Source: Rhodospirillales bacterium (GTDB taxonomy: Bacteria > Pseudomonadota > Alphaproteobacteria > Rhodospirillales > Casp-alpha2). From it: a stretch of 64,000 nt of DNA. The notes below the pieces were generated by a model, which saw only the letters and a list, made by a program, of their open reading frames with translations, was not told the origin of the DNA and did no database searches. The translations under genes were made by a program, and so were the position numbers. Shown one piece after another: positions 42,309-52,723 of the stretch (within the stretch, counting starts at the first letter, position 1; every line of letters starts with the position of its first letter). The stretch is from the NCBI GenBank assembly GCA_023145215.1, contig JAGLED010000001.1:62001-126000 (forward strand). Reading direction: 5' to 3'.

Positions 42309-43586
42309 TTAGGCACGTTCCGCCATAGTGGAGAAAAATTCGATGTTCCAGTCAATGTCCTCATCTGACATTGGAAATGTCTTGTCGTCCTCGGGTTCGA
42401 TGATCTCGGAGGGTGCGATACGTCCCATCTGCTGTTGCACCATCATGACCATGGACGCTGGCATCTTGGCCTTGCCCAGAAGCGCCACGATCCCGGACGG
42501 GTTCTTTTCAATGAAAATCTTACGCGCGAGCGCCAAATCGACCCCCGCCCGCTCGATCATCGCCGCGAATACGAATGCGTGGTCGCCCGCCTGAAGCGCC
42601 TTGATGACGACCTTGTCATGCAGCTTGCCCGCGGCATTCAGCCGCTTCGCCGTATCCAGCGGCGGGTCCACCTTGAGGAAATCGAAACCGGCGTTAAGCG
42701 CCTTCTTGTCCGGGGCCTCGCCAGTCGCCAGGCGGTCCCGGACAACTTCCTTTACCGCCGCCATGGTCGGCGCATCCAAATCCGCACGCTTCGAAAGTTC
42801 ATGCAGGAGGTTCTCTGCGATAAATCCGGCCATTCGTTGAGCCGCACCTTCGGGCAACTGCTTGCGTGCAACCAGTGGCGGCTGCCAAAGCTCCTGCGAT
42901 GCGGAGCGATCGATCAGGTCGTCGAGCGCTTCCTCACGGATCTGGGCCGACCCGTTGCCGAGCAGATCGGCAATACCTTCCACGTCATCGGTGCCGATGA
43001 TGGCATCCGCAAGGTTTTCGGACACCCCGTCCCGGCGGGCGATCGCCGCGACGCCGCCGGAAGCCGGCCCGTTTTCAATGATTTCGATCAGGTCTTCTTC
43101 GGTAAGTACCGGAGAATACTCGAGGATCGGTCCCGACACCTCGATCTCGATGTCGTTAGCCAGGCGCTTGATAATGTCGGGCGGCGCATCCACGACATCC
43201 TTAAGCGCCTCGGAGAGGATCGCCCGGACCTTGGTGATCTGGTCGTTGGCCAGCATCTCCAGGGCTTCATGCGTCTGTGCACGAACCTTTTCGGAGGCTT
43301 CGGCGCTCAGGTCGGGCGCGACCTGGGCGATTTTCTGCGCGAGGCCGCCGCGAACGTCCGCATCTGCATCGTGAGCCAAAAGGATGTCGGTCTGCCGAGG
43401 CGCCGCTTCGTTCACCGCCACGGCGCGGCGAACGTCGACGGAAGCGTCTTCAGCCAGGAAATACAGGAGCTCCGGAGACAGGTCTTTGCGCTCGGCGAGT
43501 GCCGCACGCACTGCCGGATCATCGCTTTGCGCAAGTTCCTTGGCCTTTTCGTAGGAAATGGCCCCGTCGCCAAGAATCCCGGTCAT
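42309..43586 (-). CDS. DUF2336 protein (first of tandem pair)
   Basis: 425 residues, a clear paralogue of the protein at 40971: both have YEKAKELA/YEDAKAIA, PELLYFLAED, LANDQITKVRAILSEALKDV, EYSPVLTEEDLIEII, GNGSAQIREEALD and the C-terminal FPMSDEDI. The N-terminal region is built of HEAT-like pairs of helices, the rest is helical, and there is no enzyme motif or membrane segment. It lies 53 bases after the diguanylate cyclase gene and 81 bases before its paralogue, so all three are probably co-transcribed. A c-di-GMP-linked role is inferred only from that arrangement. Confidence 0.85.
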   Translation of the reverse strand: MTGILGDGAISYEKAKELAQSDDPAVRAALAERKDLSPELLYFLAEDASVDVRRAVAVNEAAPRQTDILLAHDADADVRGGLAQKIAQVAPDLSAEASEKVRAQTHEALEMLANDQITKVRAILSEALKDVVDAPPDIIKRLANDIEIEVSGPILEYSPVLTEEDLIEIIENGPASGGVAAIARRDGVSENLADAIIGTDDVEGIADLLGNGSAQIREEALDDLIDRSASQELWQPPLVARKQLPEGAAQRMAGFIAENLLHELSKRADLDAPTMAAVKEVVRDRLATGEAPDKKALNAGFDFLKVDPPLDTAKRLNAAGKLHDKVVIKALQAGDHAFVFAAMIERAGVDLALARKIFIEKNPSGIVALLGKAKMPASMVMMVQQQMGRIAPSEIIEPEDDKTFPMSDEDIDWNIEFFSTMAERA

Positions 43587-43639
43587 CCCATACGTAACCC
43601 TTACCGGAAGGCGAACCCCACCTTCATATTCTAGTTTAT

Positions 43640-45355
43640 CTAATCCGGCATTTCGAGCGGCGCGCCCGGAGGTGGCGCCATCTCGAAGCCTCCCTTGCTT
43701 CGTTTTTTAACCGAATACATTGCCGCGTCAGCCCGCGCAAGAAGGTCGTCGAGAGATTCGCCGGATTTGGGGTCGAAAAACGCAACTCCGATGGAAATAC
43801 CGAGCGGATGATCTTCATCGCCGGACATCGTCACCATTTGCTTACTGGTTTCGATGAGTTGGCCTGCCCGCTTACGGCTCGTTTCCTCATCGATCCCATC
43901 GAGCCACATGGCGAACTCGTCACCCCCGAGTCTGGCAATCAAATCACCCGGACGCGAGAAATTGATCAACATATCGCGCAGAAAAAGAATTGCCTCGTCG
44001 CCGGCCTGGTGACCATGCACGTCGTTGACCCGCTTGAAGTTATCCATATCGACATAGAACATGGACGCCGTCTGGTTTGCCCGCTCAAGACGCGATATCC
44101 GCCTCGGGAGTTCCTCTTCATAAAATGCACGACGGTTCAGTAGCCCGGTCATGCTGTCGGTCCGCGACAGCGCCACAATACGTTCGTGATTGGCGATCTG
44201 TTCGTTGGCGATGCCGAGTTGGTTCGCCACATCGGTCAGCATTAACCGATGGTCGTCATCCCAAGCCTCGCTCTTGGCCGGCTTCCACATCGCAAGCGCG
44301 CCATTAACGTCACCACGGTATTGGGTCGTGGTCAGAAGCGCCGACCAGTTCGGGGTGTCAATATTGATCACATCCCCGGCCTTCAGGCCGGCGATCTTCT
44401 GACCAAGGTCTTCGACCCCTTCGACATTCCCGTATTCGGCCGCCACGGCAAAGCCGTCATGCGCGGCGTCTTCGCGATAGATACGCGAACCGGCGGCGCC
44501 GAGCGCCCGCGCCGATGCGGTCGCCGCGGCCATTAACATGTCGTGCGGTTCGATCTCGTCGCGAATCTGCGAAACGATGTAATTGAGTAATTGTTCGCGG
44601 TGCCGGGCACGGGCGAGCGCAGCTTCGCTTTCACGCTCCTCGGTCACGTCGCGGCAATTGCCGCGGCAGCCGATCCAGGTCTCGCTATCGTCGTCGTTCT
44701 TGACCAGCGGCAACGCCGAGACGATGACACACGCCGTTGACCCGTCCTTGTTCCTCATCCACATCTCGATGTTGTCGAGCTTGCGGCTGGTGGTGAACGG
44801 GAACGGGGTATACTCGTCCGGATCGATAACGAAAGCGCGCGCTTTCTGACCCACGAGTTCTTCCGCCTTGTAACCCAAAGCGCCCTGCGGCGAGACGAAC
44901 ATGAACTTACCCTCGGCGTCGACTTCCCACGAAAAGTCGCTCGAAATTTCGACCAGGTCCTTATAGCGCTGACGCGATTCCACAAGCGTGGTGCGCAAAT
45001 TTCGCTCCATGGTCAGATCGCGTGCCAGCAGCAGGACCTTGGCAACGGCGCCATTGACGTCGAGGGCCGGGATGGCGGTCACGTCCAGCACAAGTTCACC
45101 GCGGCTGGTCGCAATCGTCAGCGTCGCGTTGGCGATGCTGGTGCTGTCGACAGCCTTGCCGATCAGCGTTTCGATATCTGTAACGGCTCCCCCGGCGAGC
45201 GCTTTCTCGAGACCTGTACCCTTGGCATTGGCGAGAATTGGCGAGCCCGCGGCATCAAGCAGCAGCGCCGGGCCCGGATAGCCGGCAATCAGCTTGACGT
45301 CGGCATCACTTGCCTGGGCGTTTCCGGCGGGTGCGGCTACCTCATTCGCCATCAT
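43640..45355 (-). CDS. Diguanylate cyclase with PAS-PAS-GAF sensory domains
   Basis: 571 residues, cytoplasmic. Two PAS domains (about 20-125 and 130-240, the latter with SSDFSWEVDAEGKFMFVSPQG), a GAF domain (about 255-395) and a GGDEF domain (about 405-560). The active site is intact (ARLGGDEFAM), and the inhibitory site RxxD is present five residues before it (RPGDLIARL), so product feedback is expected. There is no EAL domain. The start may be either of two adjacent ATGs (45355, 45352). It precedes the two DUF2336 genes. Confidence 0.92.
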   Translation of the reverse strand: MMANEVAAPAGNAQASDADVKLIAGYPGPALLLDAAGSPILANAKGTGLEKALAGGAVTDIETLIGKAVDSTSIANATLTIATSRGELVLDVTAIPALDVNGAVAKVLLLARDLTMERNLRTTLVESRQRYKDLVEISSDFSWEVDAEGKFMFVSPQGALGYKAEELVGQKARAFVIDPDEYTPFPFTTSRKLDNIEMWMRNKDGSTACVIVSALPLVKNDDDSETWIGCRGNCRDVTEERESEAALARARHREQLLNYIVSQIRDEIEPHDMLMAAATASARALGAAGSRIYREDAAHDGFAVAAEYGNVEGVEDLGQKIAGLKAGDVINIDTPNWSALLTTTQYRGDVNGALAMWKPAKSEAWDDDHRLMLTDVANQLGIANEQIANHERIVALSRTDSMTGLLNRRAFYEEELPRRISRLERANQTASMFYVDMDNFKRVNDVHGHQAGDEAILFLRDMLINFSRPGDLIARLGGDEFAMWLDGIDEETSRKRAGQLIETSKQMVTMSGDEDHPLGISIGVAFFDPKSGESLDDLLARADAAMYSVKKRSKGGFEMAPPPGAPLEMPD

Positions 45356-45484
45356 GTTTTCCGTTCACCGTTATTCCCCTCGTCCCATCTTAAGAGAAGC
45401 ACCGAAGCGGGCCAACCCGCGATTTCAAGGGGTTTTTCATTGCCGCTTGCCTCACCTACACCAGCAACGTTAAGTAAACCTGTC

Positions 45485-46207
45485 ATGAATGAGATTATTG
45501 GAGACGAAATCGTCCAGGCGATCCGCACCGAGGCCGACGCCTTGCTGGCCGCCGATGTGTGGATTTTCGATCTGGACAACACGCTATACCCGGCGTCCTC
45601 GAACCTGTTCGATCAGGTAGACTGGAACATGACGGCCTATGTCAGCGAATTGCTGGACCTGCCGCGTGACGAGGCCCGCAAACTGCAAAAAGAGTATTTC
45701 AGGGAATATGGGACGACCATGCGTGGCCTGATGACGGTGCATGGGGTCGACCCCGCGGCATTCCTTGAATACGTGCACAACATCGATCTCGCGCCCATCT
45801 CCACCGACCCGGCGCTTGTCGATGCACTCGAACGGCTTCCCGGGCGTAAGGTCATATTCACCAACGGATCGACCGCGCACGCCGAGAACATTACCCGTCA
45901 TATCGGCATCGATCATCATTTCGAGGGGTGTTTCGACATTGTCGACGCCGGCTACGTCCCGAAACCCGCAACCGATACCTATCATGCTTTCTGCCGCCGT
46001 TTCGATATCGACCCGGCCGGCGCGGTGATGGTCGAGGATATGGCGAAAAACCTCGTTCCGGCAGCCGCGCTCGGCATGACGACGGTATGGCTCGACACCG
46101 GTGTCGGATGGTCTCGAGAGAATTCCGAAGACGGACACGTGCATCATCGGATCGAGGATTTGCCGTCGTGGCTCACCTCCATCACGGGCGGCACCGGCGC
46201 GAGTTGA
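45485..46207 (+). CDS. Pyrimidine 5'-nucleotidase (HAD superfamily)
   Basis: 240 residues. HAD motif I WIFDLDNTLYP, motif II VIFTNGS, motif III with the Lys in GYVPKPATD, and motif IV AVMVEDMAKNL. The DLDNTLYP variant and the helical cap identify the SDT1/PPase-like pyrimidine nucleotidases. ATG at 45485 is used; a TTG at 45440 upstream is less likely. It lies 75 bases before dapD in the usual alphaproteobacterial order. Confidence 0.9.
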   Translation: MNEIIGDEIVQAIRTEADALLAADVWIFDLDNTLYPASSNLFDQVDWNMTAYVSELLDLPRDEARKLQKEYFREYGTTMRGLMTVHGVDPAAFLEYVHNIDLAPISTDPALVDALERLPGRKVIFTNGSTAHAENITRHIGIDHHFEGCFDIVDAGYVPKPATDTYHAFCRRFDIDPAGAVMVEDMAKNLVPAAALGMTTVWLDTGVGWSRENSEDGHVHHRIEDLPSWLTSITGGTGAS

Positions 46208-46282
46208 CACCCCCCGCACTTGGCGGCACATTCCGGTCGCGCCATCCCGGCTCAGAAGCCGTACTTACGACAGAGGAACACC

Positions 46283-47125
46283 ATGGACACCAGCCAACTT
46301 GAACAGATCATCGATGCCGCATGGGAAGACCGCGCGAACGTTACCCTGACGACGAAAGGGGAAGTCCGTGAGTCCGTCGAAACCGCGCTGGACCTGCTCG
46401 ACAAGGGCGAAAAACGGGTCGCCGAAAAGGTTGATGGCGAATGGGTCGTTAATCAGTGGCTCAAGAAGGCCGTCTTACTGTCGTTCCGCCTCAACGACAT
46501 GAAGCCGATCCCGGGGGGCCCGGGCGGCGCGCACTGGTGGGACAAGGTGCCGTCGAAATTCGAGGATATGGGCGAAAATGCTTTTCGCGCCGCGGGCTTC
46601 CGCGCCGTGCCGGGCGCCATCGTTCGTCACAGCGCGTTCATCGACAAGGACGTGGTGCTGATGCCGAGTTTCGTGAACCTGGGCGCACACGTCGGCGAAG
46701 GGACGATGGTCGACACCTGGGCGACGGTCGGCTCCTGCGCGCAGATCGGCAAGCACGTGCATCTGTCGGGCGGCGTCGGCATCGGCGGCGTGCTGGAACC
46801 CCTGCAGGCCAATCCGACCATCATCGAGGACAACTGCTTCATCGGCGCCCGCTCAGAAGTCGTCGAAGGCGTTATCGTGGGTAAGGGTTCGGTGTTGTCG
46901 ATGGGGGTCTTCATCACGTCGACCACCAAAATCATCGACCGCAACACCGGCGAGATTTTCGTCGGCAAGGTGCCCCCTTATTCCGTCGTCGTGCCCGGCG
47001 CCATGCCCGGCAAACCGCTGCCTGACGGCTCCCCCGGGCCGTCGCTGGCCTGTGCCGTGATCGTCAAGCGCGTCGATGAGCAAACCCGTTCCAAGACGTC
47101 GATCAATGAGCTCCTCCGCACCTGA
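46283..47125 (+). CDS. dapD: 2,3,4,5-tetrahydropyridine-2,6-dicarboxylate N-succinyltransferase
   Basis: Succinyl-CoA-dependent step of lysine and diaminopimelate synthesis. 280 residues. The left-handed beta-helix of hexapeptide repeats runs from about residue 110 ([43 protein letters not shown]), and the N-terminal helical domain is intact. ATG at 46283 follows AGAGGAACACC. Its 3' end overlaps dapE by 20 bases. Confidence 0.97.
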   Translation: MDTSQLEQIIDAAWEDRANVTLTTKGEVRESVETALDLLDKGEKRVAEKVDGEWVVNQWLKKAVLLSFRLNDMKPIPGGPGGAHWWDKVPSKFEDMGENAFRAAGFRAVPGAIVRHSAFIDKDVVLMPSFVNLGAHVGEGTMVDTWATVGSCAQIGKHVHLSGGVGIGGVLEPLQANPTIIEDNCFIGARSEVVEGVIVGKGSVLSMGVFITSTTKIIDRNTGEIFVGKVPPYSVVVPGAMPGKPLPDGSPGPSLACAVIVKRVDEQTRSKTSINELLRT

Positions 47126-48269
47126 CGCGGTCAGCGTCTCCGAAACGCTGATCCGCCATGCGAGCGTGACACCCGAGGATGCGGGCGCGCTCGACGAGCT
47201 GATCGCGTTTCTGACGCCGCTTGGCTTCGAATGCCACGACCTGACGTTCGACGACCCGGCGGGAGAGCCGACCCGCAACGTCTACGCGCGGCTCGGCACC
47301 GAAGGACCGAATTTCTGCTGGGCCGGACATACGGATGTGGTGCCGCCGGGCGATCTCGCCGACTGGACGTCCGATCCGTTCCAGCCGGAAATCCGCGACG
47401 GGCGACTTTATGGGCGCGGCGCCGCCGACATGAAGTGTGCGGTCGCCTGCATGATGACGGCGACCCGTGAATTTCTGTCCCGAAACGGCGGCGAGTTTCC
47501 GGGCTCGATCAGTTTTCTGATCACAGGGGACGAAGAAGGCGACGCCACCAACGGCACGAAAAAGGTGCTTGAATGGCTGCAGGACCGGGGAGAAACCATC
47601 GATGCCTGTGTTGTCGGCGAACCCACCAACCCCGAAAACATCACCGACATGATCAAGATCGGCCGGCGCGGATCCATGAATGTCTGGCTCGATGTCGAAG
47701 GCGTACAGGGCCACAGCGCCTACCCGCATCTTGCCGACAATCCGATCCATAAGATGCTGAATCTTCTGACGTCCCTGACCAACGTGCCGCTCGACGAGGG
47801 CTCCGACCATTTCCAACCGAGTACGCTGCAAGTCACGACCGTCGATGTCGCCAACCAGGCGACCAACGTCATTCCAGCCCGGGCCCAGGCGCGCATCAAC
47901 ATCCGTTTCAACGACCTTCATTCATCCGAGAGCGTCGAACAGTTGCTGCGCGGCCGCCTCGATCAGGCGGGTGGGGGTTATGAGATGCGGGTTCGTGTGT
48001 CCGGCGAGAGCTTCCTGACGCCCCCGGGTCTGCTGTCCGACACCGTGTCCGGCGCGATCGAAGCGGTCACCGGCAAGAAACCCGAACTCAGCACGACTGG
48101 CGGCACGTCGGACGCGCGTTTCATCAAGGATTATTGCCCGGTCGTCGAATACGGCCTGATCAACCAGACCGCGCACAAGGTCGACGAAAACGCCCGCATC
48201 GACGATATTCGGGCGCTTGCCGAGGTTTATACCCGCGTTCTCGACGACTTTTTTGGACAACCCCGCTGA
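47106..48269 (+). CDS. dapE: Succinyl-diaminopimelate desuccinylase
   Basis: Di-zinc peptidase M20 family, 387 residues. Metal ligands: His in [10 protein letters not shown], bridging Asp in [10 protein letters not shown], catalytic Glu-Glu in [15 protein letters not shown], and the C-terminal [20 protein letters not shown] at 47106 lies inside the end of dapD (20-base overlap); the GTG at 47076 is further inside and not used. It overlaps the next gene by one base (TGATG). Confidence 0.96.
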   Translation: MSSSAPDAVSVSETLIRHASVTPEDAGALDELIAFLTPLGFECHDLTFDDPAGEPTRNVYARLGTEGPNFCWAGHTDVVPPGDLADWTSDPFQPEIRDGRLYGRGAADMKCAVACMMTATREFLSRNGGEFPGSISFLITGDEEGDATNGTKKVLEWLQDRGETIDACVVGEPTNPENITDMIKIGRRGSMNVWLDVEGVQGHSAYPHLADNPIHKMLNLLTSLTNVPLDEGSDHFQPSTLQVTTVDVANQATNVIPARAQARINIRFNDLHSSESVEQLLRGRLDQAGGGYEMRVRVSGESFLTPPGLLSDTVSGAIEAVTGKKPELSTTGGTSDARFIKDYCPVVEYGLINQTAHKVDENARIDDIRALAEVYTRVLDDFFGQPR

Positions 48270-48841
48270 TGCCGAGCCTGGCCGAGGTTCACCGCGCGCT
48301 TTATGGCGCTGCGCTCCTCGCCAAGTTCGACCGTGACGGATTTAACGCGCTCGGGACGAAAGCCGGTGACGCCAGGAAATCCTTTTTCGCCGCCGTCATC
48401 GTCGCGCCGATGTATCTGTTCTGGATTTTGCTGTACGGCGATCCCTACCCTGAAGACACACCGTTTATTTTCGCATTCGTTTTCGAATGCCTCGCTTATG
48501 CCGTCGGGTGGATGCTCTTTCCCTTGGTCGTCTGGCATCTATCACCGGTTCTCGGGTGCCGGGACCGGTTTTTCCAGTTTCTGACCGCGTACAACTGGGC
48601 CGCCGTGATCCAGAATGCGCTTTTCATGGGAACCGATCTGTTGTTCTGGATGATTGGCGCACCTGAATTGGCGCGCGGATTCTTCGGCCTGATCCTGTTT
48701 GCCTACGTATTGATGTACGGTTGGTTCATCGCCCGGCACGGACTGGGGCTCCCCGGCGGTCCCGCCGCCACGGTGGTTGCACTCGATATCGCCGTCACGA
48801 TGTTTTGGGAGATGGTTACGACCGGTATGGTCCACGGCTGA
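48269..48841 (+). CDS. Hypothetical inner-membrane protein
   Basis: 190 residues with about five hydrophobic segments (for example FFAAVIVAPMYLFWILL, FVFECLAYAVGWMLFPLVVWHL, GFFGLILFAYVLMYGWFIA). I recognise no named family. The start overlaps the dapE stop (TGATG), so it is coupled to the lysine genes. It is convergent with the gene at 48851. No catalytic motif is visible. Confidence 0.75.
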   Translation: MPSLAEVHRALYGAALLAKFDRDGFNALGTKAGDARKSFFAAVIVAPMYLFWILLYGDPYPEDTPFIFAFVFECLAYAVGWMLFPLVVWHLSPVLGCRDRFFQFLTAYNWAAVIQNALFMGTDLLFWMIGAPELARGFFGLILFAYVLMYGWFIARHGLGLPGGPAATVVALDIAVTMFWEMVTTGMVHG

Positions 48842-48850
48842 CGCGCCGGA

Positions 48851-49201
48851 TCAGATATCAACCCCGCCGCCGAACATTTCATAGATCGGCCGCATGATCT
48901 CCTGCCAGTCGAAAGTCACATAAAGCGCCCCGACACCGATCAGCCCCATCAGGATGGGGGACCCCAGTATGCCGCCGATCGTCAGCAGCAGACCGACGAA
49001 GCCCCAGCTTCCCTGGCCGCGCAAAAGTGCAAAGATCGAAAACAGAAAGCCCAACGGCGTAAAAATGATCGCGGGGCCGAATATCCCGAGCAAACCGAAG
49101 CCGACCGCCATATACCCTGCGAGCGGCGTCTTGTCTTCGGGACGGCGGCGGGGCGGTTTTTCTTCTTCCTCGCGGGATACCGTCAGGGGAATCTTATCCA
49201 T
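48851..49201 (-). CDS. Small membrane protein of unknown function
   Basis: 116 residues. The N-terminal 25 residues are charged and Pro-rich (EEEEKPPRRRPEDK), followed by three hydrophobic segments with Gly-rich turns (GYMAVGFGLLGIFGPAIIFTPLGFLFSIFALL and VGLLLTIGGILGSPILMGLIGVGALYV). This resembles small DUF4190-like membrane proteins, but I cannot assign a family firmly. It lies 42 bases after truA on the same strand. Confidence 0.65.
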   Translation of the reverse strand: MDKIPLTVSREEEEKPPRRRPEDKTPLAGYMAVGFGLLGIFGPAIIFTPLGFLFSIFALLRGQGSWGFVGLLLTIGGILGSPILMGLIGVGALYVTFDWQEIMRPIYEMFGGGVDI

Positions 49202-49243
49202 TCGTCATCCTAACACACGCGCCCGGCGTCGAAACCCCGGCGT

Positions 49244-49990
49244 TCAGTCCGCCGCGTAGTCGACACGGGTCAAATATAGCCCTTGAGGCGGCGCGGTTGG
49301 GCCACCTGCGGCACGGTCTTTCGCCGCGAGAGCCGCCGCCACGTCATGTGGCCGCCATTTACCTGTCCCGACCAACTGAAGGGTGCCGACAATATTGCGC
49401 ACCTGATGATGCAGGAACGAACGCGCCTCGGCGATGACGTGAATTTCATCCCCGGCACGGGAAACATCCAACCTATCCAAGGTTTTTTCGGGTGACTTCG
49501 CCTGACACTCGGAGGCACGGAAGGTCGAAAAGTCATGATGGCCAATCAGTTCCTGAGCCGCATCGTGCATGACGCCGGCGTCGAGCGCCATCGCCTGCCA
49601 CCAAACCCGCCCCTCATCGAGCGCCGGCGGTGCCCGGCGGTTAAGGATACGGTACAAATACGCCCGTCCCGTCGCCGAAAAGCGGGCGTGAAAATCCTCA
49701 TCGACGGTTTCCGCGGCGAGAATACTGATGGGATCGGGACGAACATGATGGTTCAGCGCATCACGCACCGTATCGGCCGGAAAATCCTTGGCAATATCGA
49801 CATGCGCCACCTGTGCCAGCGCATGAACCCCTGAATCCGTGCGTCCGGCACCCTGGACCGTGCATTCCGCGCCTGTGAGCGCGAACACAGCCTTTTCCAG
49901 GGCTTCCTGTACGCTGGGGCCGTTGTCCTGACGCTGCCAGCCCCGGAAGGGCCCGCCATCGTATTCAACCGTCAGCTTAAATCGGGGCAT
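49244..49990 (-). CDS. truA: tRNA pseudouridine(38-40) synthase
   Basis: Makes pseudouridine at positions 38-40 of the anticodon arm. 248 residues. The catalytic Asp is in [29 protein letters not shown] at the N-terminus and [13 protein letters not shown] near 200 are the family's other blocks. It is divergent from the gene at 50117. Confidence 0.96.
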   Translation of the reverse strand: MPRFKLTVEYDGGPFRGWQRQDNGPSVQEALEKAVFALTGAECTVQGAGRTDSGVHALAQVAHVDIAKDFPADTVRDALNHHVRPDPISILAAETVDEDFHARFSATGRAYLYRILNRRAPPALDEGRVWWQAMALDAGVMHDAAQELIGHHDFSTFRASECQAKSPEKTLDRLDVSRAGDEIHVIAEARSFLHHQVRNIVGTLQLVGTGKWRPHDVAAALAAKDRAAGGPTAPPQGLYLTRVDYAAD

Positions 49991-50116
49991 TTATTGCGAC
50001 CCGCACGGTTCTCTCTGCAATAAGCAGGAAGGCCAAGTGCGGACTCCATTATCCAGCGTTTTAGTGCCAAAATTATTTCTGTTACTGTGGGCCAAAAGTC
50101 AAACACCGGGGGGATG

Positions 50117-51160
50117 ATGAGCGGCGAAGAGCCCGAGTCTATTTTGATCGAGAATGAGCGGGATTCGTTGCATATCCTGCCGCTTGAGATTCTACCGCTG
50201 CAAACCCCTGGCCTGAAACGCGCACGCATGATCAAGAACGCGGGGCTCGACAGCGTCATTGAGCTGTTCCAGGACGCCAGTGCCGGCAGCGGGCAGCTCG
50301 ACGTGCGCGATCTGCCTAACGAATTCGACTGGGACGACGGCAACAATCATCCAGACATGGTGATCCTGCGCAAAGTCGCCAATCTGCCCAGCTATGACGT
50401 TTACTCCCTCCGCGTCGCGCTTCGCCAGCTCGGAATCGAGGTCAACGACAATGAAGCGCTCAAACTCTCCCCGGAGATGAACGCCGAACTGACAACCTAC
50501 ATGACCGATTTTACGCGCCCGCTGATCGTCCAGATTTACGGCAAGGACGACGAGGTGCAGATCGAGACGTTTGAGGACGTGATCGCACTATTCCGCGACC
50601 CGGATGTGAAAATGGCGCTCGAGAAGCTCAAGGTGATGGCCGACAAGCTTGGGATCAAACCGGAAGAGGTCCCGACATTCATCGAAGACTACGGCGATAT
50701 TTTTCTATCCCTGTCGTACTACCGCCGCTGCCTGGATTCGATCTCGCCGATCATCGAAGACTTTCTCGATTCCATGCCTGAGCTACGGAAAAACTACACC
50801 CTGCAGCACGACACGACCCTGCAGAGCACCGTCAACATGATGGACAGCCGAATTTCGAAATTGACCCAACAAGTGCGCCGCCGCTTCGACGAATTCGAGA
50901 ACGGCACCAGAAACATGTGGGACGAGATATCGGCCGAAAAATTCCGCAAGTTGCAGCGTCAGATCAAGGATCACCACGTGTCGCTAGGGGGTGTTCTGTG
51001 CTCACTCAGCGTCAAGATGGACGCCTGGCATCACCTGTTTCCACGCCGCGCTATCGGCGGGCCGCAGAAACGCGCCGAGTTCATCATGCTGCACATGCGC
51101 CAGGGCATGGACAAAATGCGCAACATGGACGATAGCGTTAAGTTTGTCGCACCGAATTAA
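50117..51160 (+). CDS. Conserved helical protein of unknown function
   Basis: 347 residues, soluble, with strongly alternating Glu/Lys/Arg-rich helices. Segments include [22 protein letters not shown], a [50 protein letters not shown] helix pair and a C-terminal [20 protein letters not shown]. No transmembrane segment, signal or catalytic motif is visible, and I recognise no family. ATG at 50117 is used (GGGGGG just upstream); ATG at 50114 is adjacent. It stands alone between truA and fmt, whose usual order it interrupts. Confidence 0.8.
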   Translation: MSGEEPESILIENERDSLHILPLEILPLQTPGLKRARMIKNAGLDSVIELFQDASAGSGQLDVRDLPNEFDWDDGNNHPDMVILRKVANLPSYDVYSLRVALRQLGIEVNDNEALKLSPEMNAELTTYMTDFTRPLIVQIYGKDDEVQIETFEDVIALFRDPDVKMALEKLKVMADKLGIKPEEVPTFIEDYGDIFLSLSYYRRCLDSISPIIEDFLDSMPELRKNYTLQHDTTLQSTVNMMDSRISKLTQQVRRRFDEFENGTRNMWDEISAEKFRKLQRQIKDHHVSLGGVLCSLSVKMDAWHHLFPRRAIGGPQKRAEFIMLHMRQGMDKMRNMDDSVKFVAPN

Positions 51161-52092
51161 CCGAGTTGCGTCCCGGCCGGCATTGCATACCCCCGCAAGA
51201 ACGCATCTGTATCGGTCATCGACTTTCCCGGCCGCTGAAGCTTGAGCGGTCGAAGGCCGCCTTTCTGGCACGCGATCGTCAGACCGTCGTCGACGATCGT
51301 CCCGGGCGGCCCGGACGACGAGGGATCGAACGCCGCAGCGGCGACCTTGATGCGCTCGCCGTTGAATTCAAACCACGTCCCCGGCCATGGGTTAAGAGCA
51401 CGGACGGTGCGCTCAAGCTCAGACGCCGGTTTATTGAAATCCAGGCGGCCCTCGCCCCGCTCCAGCTTGTGCGCGTAGGTTATCCCGTCTTCCGGTTGCG
51501 GCGTTGGCGTCAGCTCCCCGCGAGCGTAAGCCGGAAGGGTCTGAGCCAGCAGTTCGGCCCCCATGAGAGACAGCCTGTCATGAAGCGAGGTGGCGGTTTC
51601 ATCCGAGGCGATGGGCGTTCTTTCCTCAGCCAGCACATCGCCGGTATCCAACCCTGCATCCATCTTCATGATCCCGACACCTGTCTCGGCATCACCCGCT
51701 ATAATGGCGCGCTGGATCGGCGCCGCGCCCCGCCATCTCGGCAATAACGACGCATGAACGTTGAGACAGCCGAGCTTCGGCGCGTCGAGAATTTCCTGCG
51801 GCAAAATCAAACCGTAGGCCACGACGATGGCGCAGTCGAGATCGAGGTCTTGAAACGCGGCCTGTTCGTCCGGATCACGGAGCGTCTTCGGCGTCCGCGC
51901 CTCGATCCCGAGACGGATTGCTTCGGCATGGACCGGACAGGGTGTCTCTTTGTGCCCGCGGCCGGCAGGTTTCGGTGGCTGCGCGTAGACGCATGCGACG
52001 TCGTGGCCGGCATCGATCAGCGCATGAAGAGCCGGGATTGAAAAGTCCGGGCTCCCCATAAAGGCCAGTTTGAGGGGGTGGGATTCGCTCAC
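51157..52092 (-). CDS. fmt: Methionyl-tRNA formyltransferase
   Basis: Formylates initiator Met-tRNA using 10-formyl-tetrahydrofolate. 311 residues. The catalytic segment is [20 protein letters not shown] near residue 110, with [16 protein letters not shown] following; the C-terminal tRNA-binding OB-fold begins near 205. The start is GTG at 52092. It lies 7 bases after def, the standard def-fmt pair. The stop overlaps the 3' end of the gene at 50117 by 4 bases. Confidence 0.97.
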   Translation of the reverse strand: MSESHPLKLAFMGSPDFSIPALHALIDAGHDVACVYAQPPKPAGRGHKETPCPVHAEAIRLGIEARTPKTLRDPDEQAAFQDLDLDCAIVVAYGLILPQEILDAPKLGCLNVHASLLPRWRGAAPIQRAIIAGDAETGVGIMKMDAGLDTGDVLAEERTPIASDETATSLHDRLSLMGAELLAQTLPAYARGELTPTPQPEDGITYAHKLERGEGRLDFNKPASELERTVRALNPWPGTWFEFNGERIKVAAAAFDPSSSGPPGTIVDDGLTIACQKGGLRPLKLQRPGKSMTDTDAFLRGYAMPAGTQLG

Positions 52093-52099
52093 GCCCTGA

Positions 52100-52621
52100 T
52101 TATGCCGTCTGCTGGGCGAGCTTCTTCGCCTTCTGCAGCTTGCGCAGAATCATGTTGCGTTTCAGCGACGACACGTGATCGACGAACAGCACCCCGTCCA
52201 GATGATCGATCTCATGTTGAATACAGGTCGCCATGATGCCTTCCGCCTTGATTTCGCGGATTTCGTTGTCACGGTCCAGATAGCGGACCTTAACCCAATC
52301 CGGGCGCTGCACCTCGGCGTAATGCTCCGGCAGCGAAAGACAGCCTTCCTCATGGATGCGGTCGTCATCCGAAATTTCGACAATCTGCGGGTTCGCAAGC
52401 GCGATCGGCTTCGGATCCTCATTTTCGCGCGCCACGTCGATCACGATCACGCGGCGTTTGTCGCCAACCTGAGGCGCCGCCAAGCCGATGCCATGCGCGC
52501 CGTACATAGTCTCGAGCATGTCGTCCATGAGCTTGCGCACGTCTTCGTCTACGGTTTGCACCGGCTGCGCCTTGATCTTGAGGCGCGGATCCGGGGCAAC
52601 GATGATCGGCAGTTTAGCCAT
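52100..52621 (-). CDS. def: Peptide deformylase
   Basis: Removes the N-formyl group from nascent proteins. 173 residues. The three motifs are intact: [10 protein letters not shown] (I), EEGCLSLPE with the metal Cys (II), and QHEIDHLDG with the two metal His and catalytic Glu (III). It is the first gene of the def-fmt pair. Confidence 0.97.
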   Translation of the reverse strand: MAKLPIIVAPDPRLKIKAQPVQTVDEDVRKLMDDMLETMYGAHGIGLAAPQVGDKRRVIVIDVARENEDPKPIALANPQIVEISDDDRIHEEGCLSLPEHYAEVQRPDWVKVRYLDRDNEIREIKAEGIMATCIQHEIDHLDGVLFVDHVSSLKRNMILRKLQKAKKLAQQTA

Positions 52622-52723
52622 CGAACGGTCCGTTCCGGTTAATTCCTTGCTTGGAAATATGATCTTGGCATCGGATCGTCAAGAAACGACACTTCCAACG
52701 GGGTAAAAGACGGGGGCACACTC

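Noticed and set aside
42435-43634. 399-residue plus-strand frame opposite a DUF2336 gene
   Set aside because: The opposite strand encodes a DUF2336 protein with a clear paralogue next to it; this frame is Arg/His-rich shadow.
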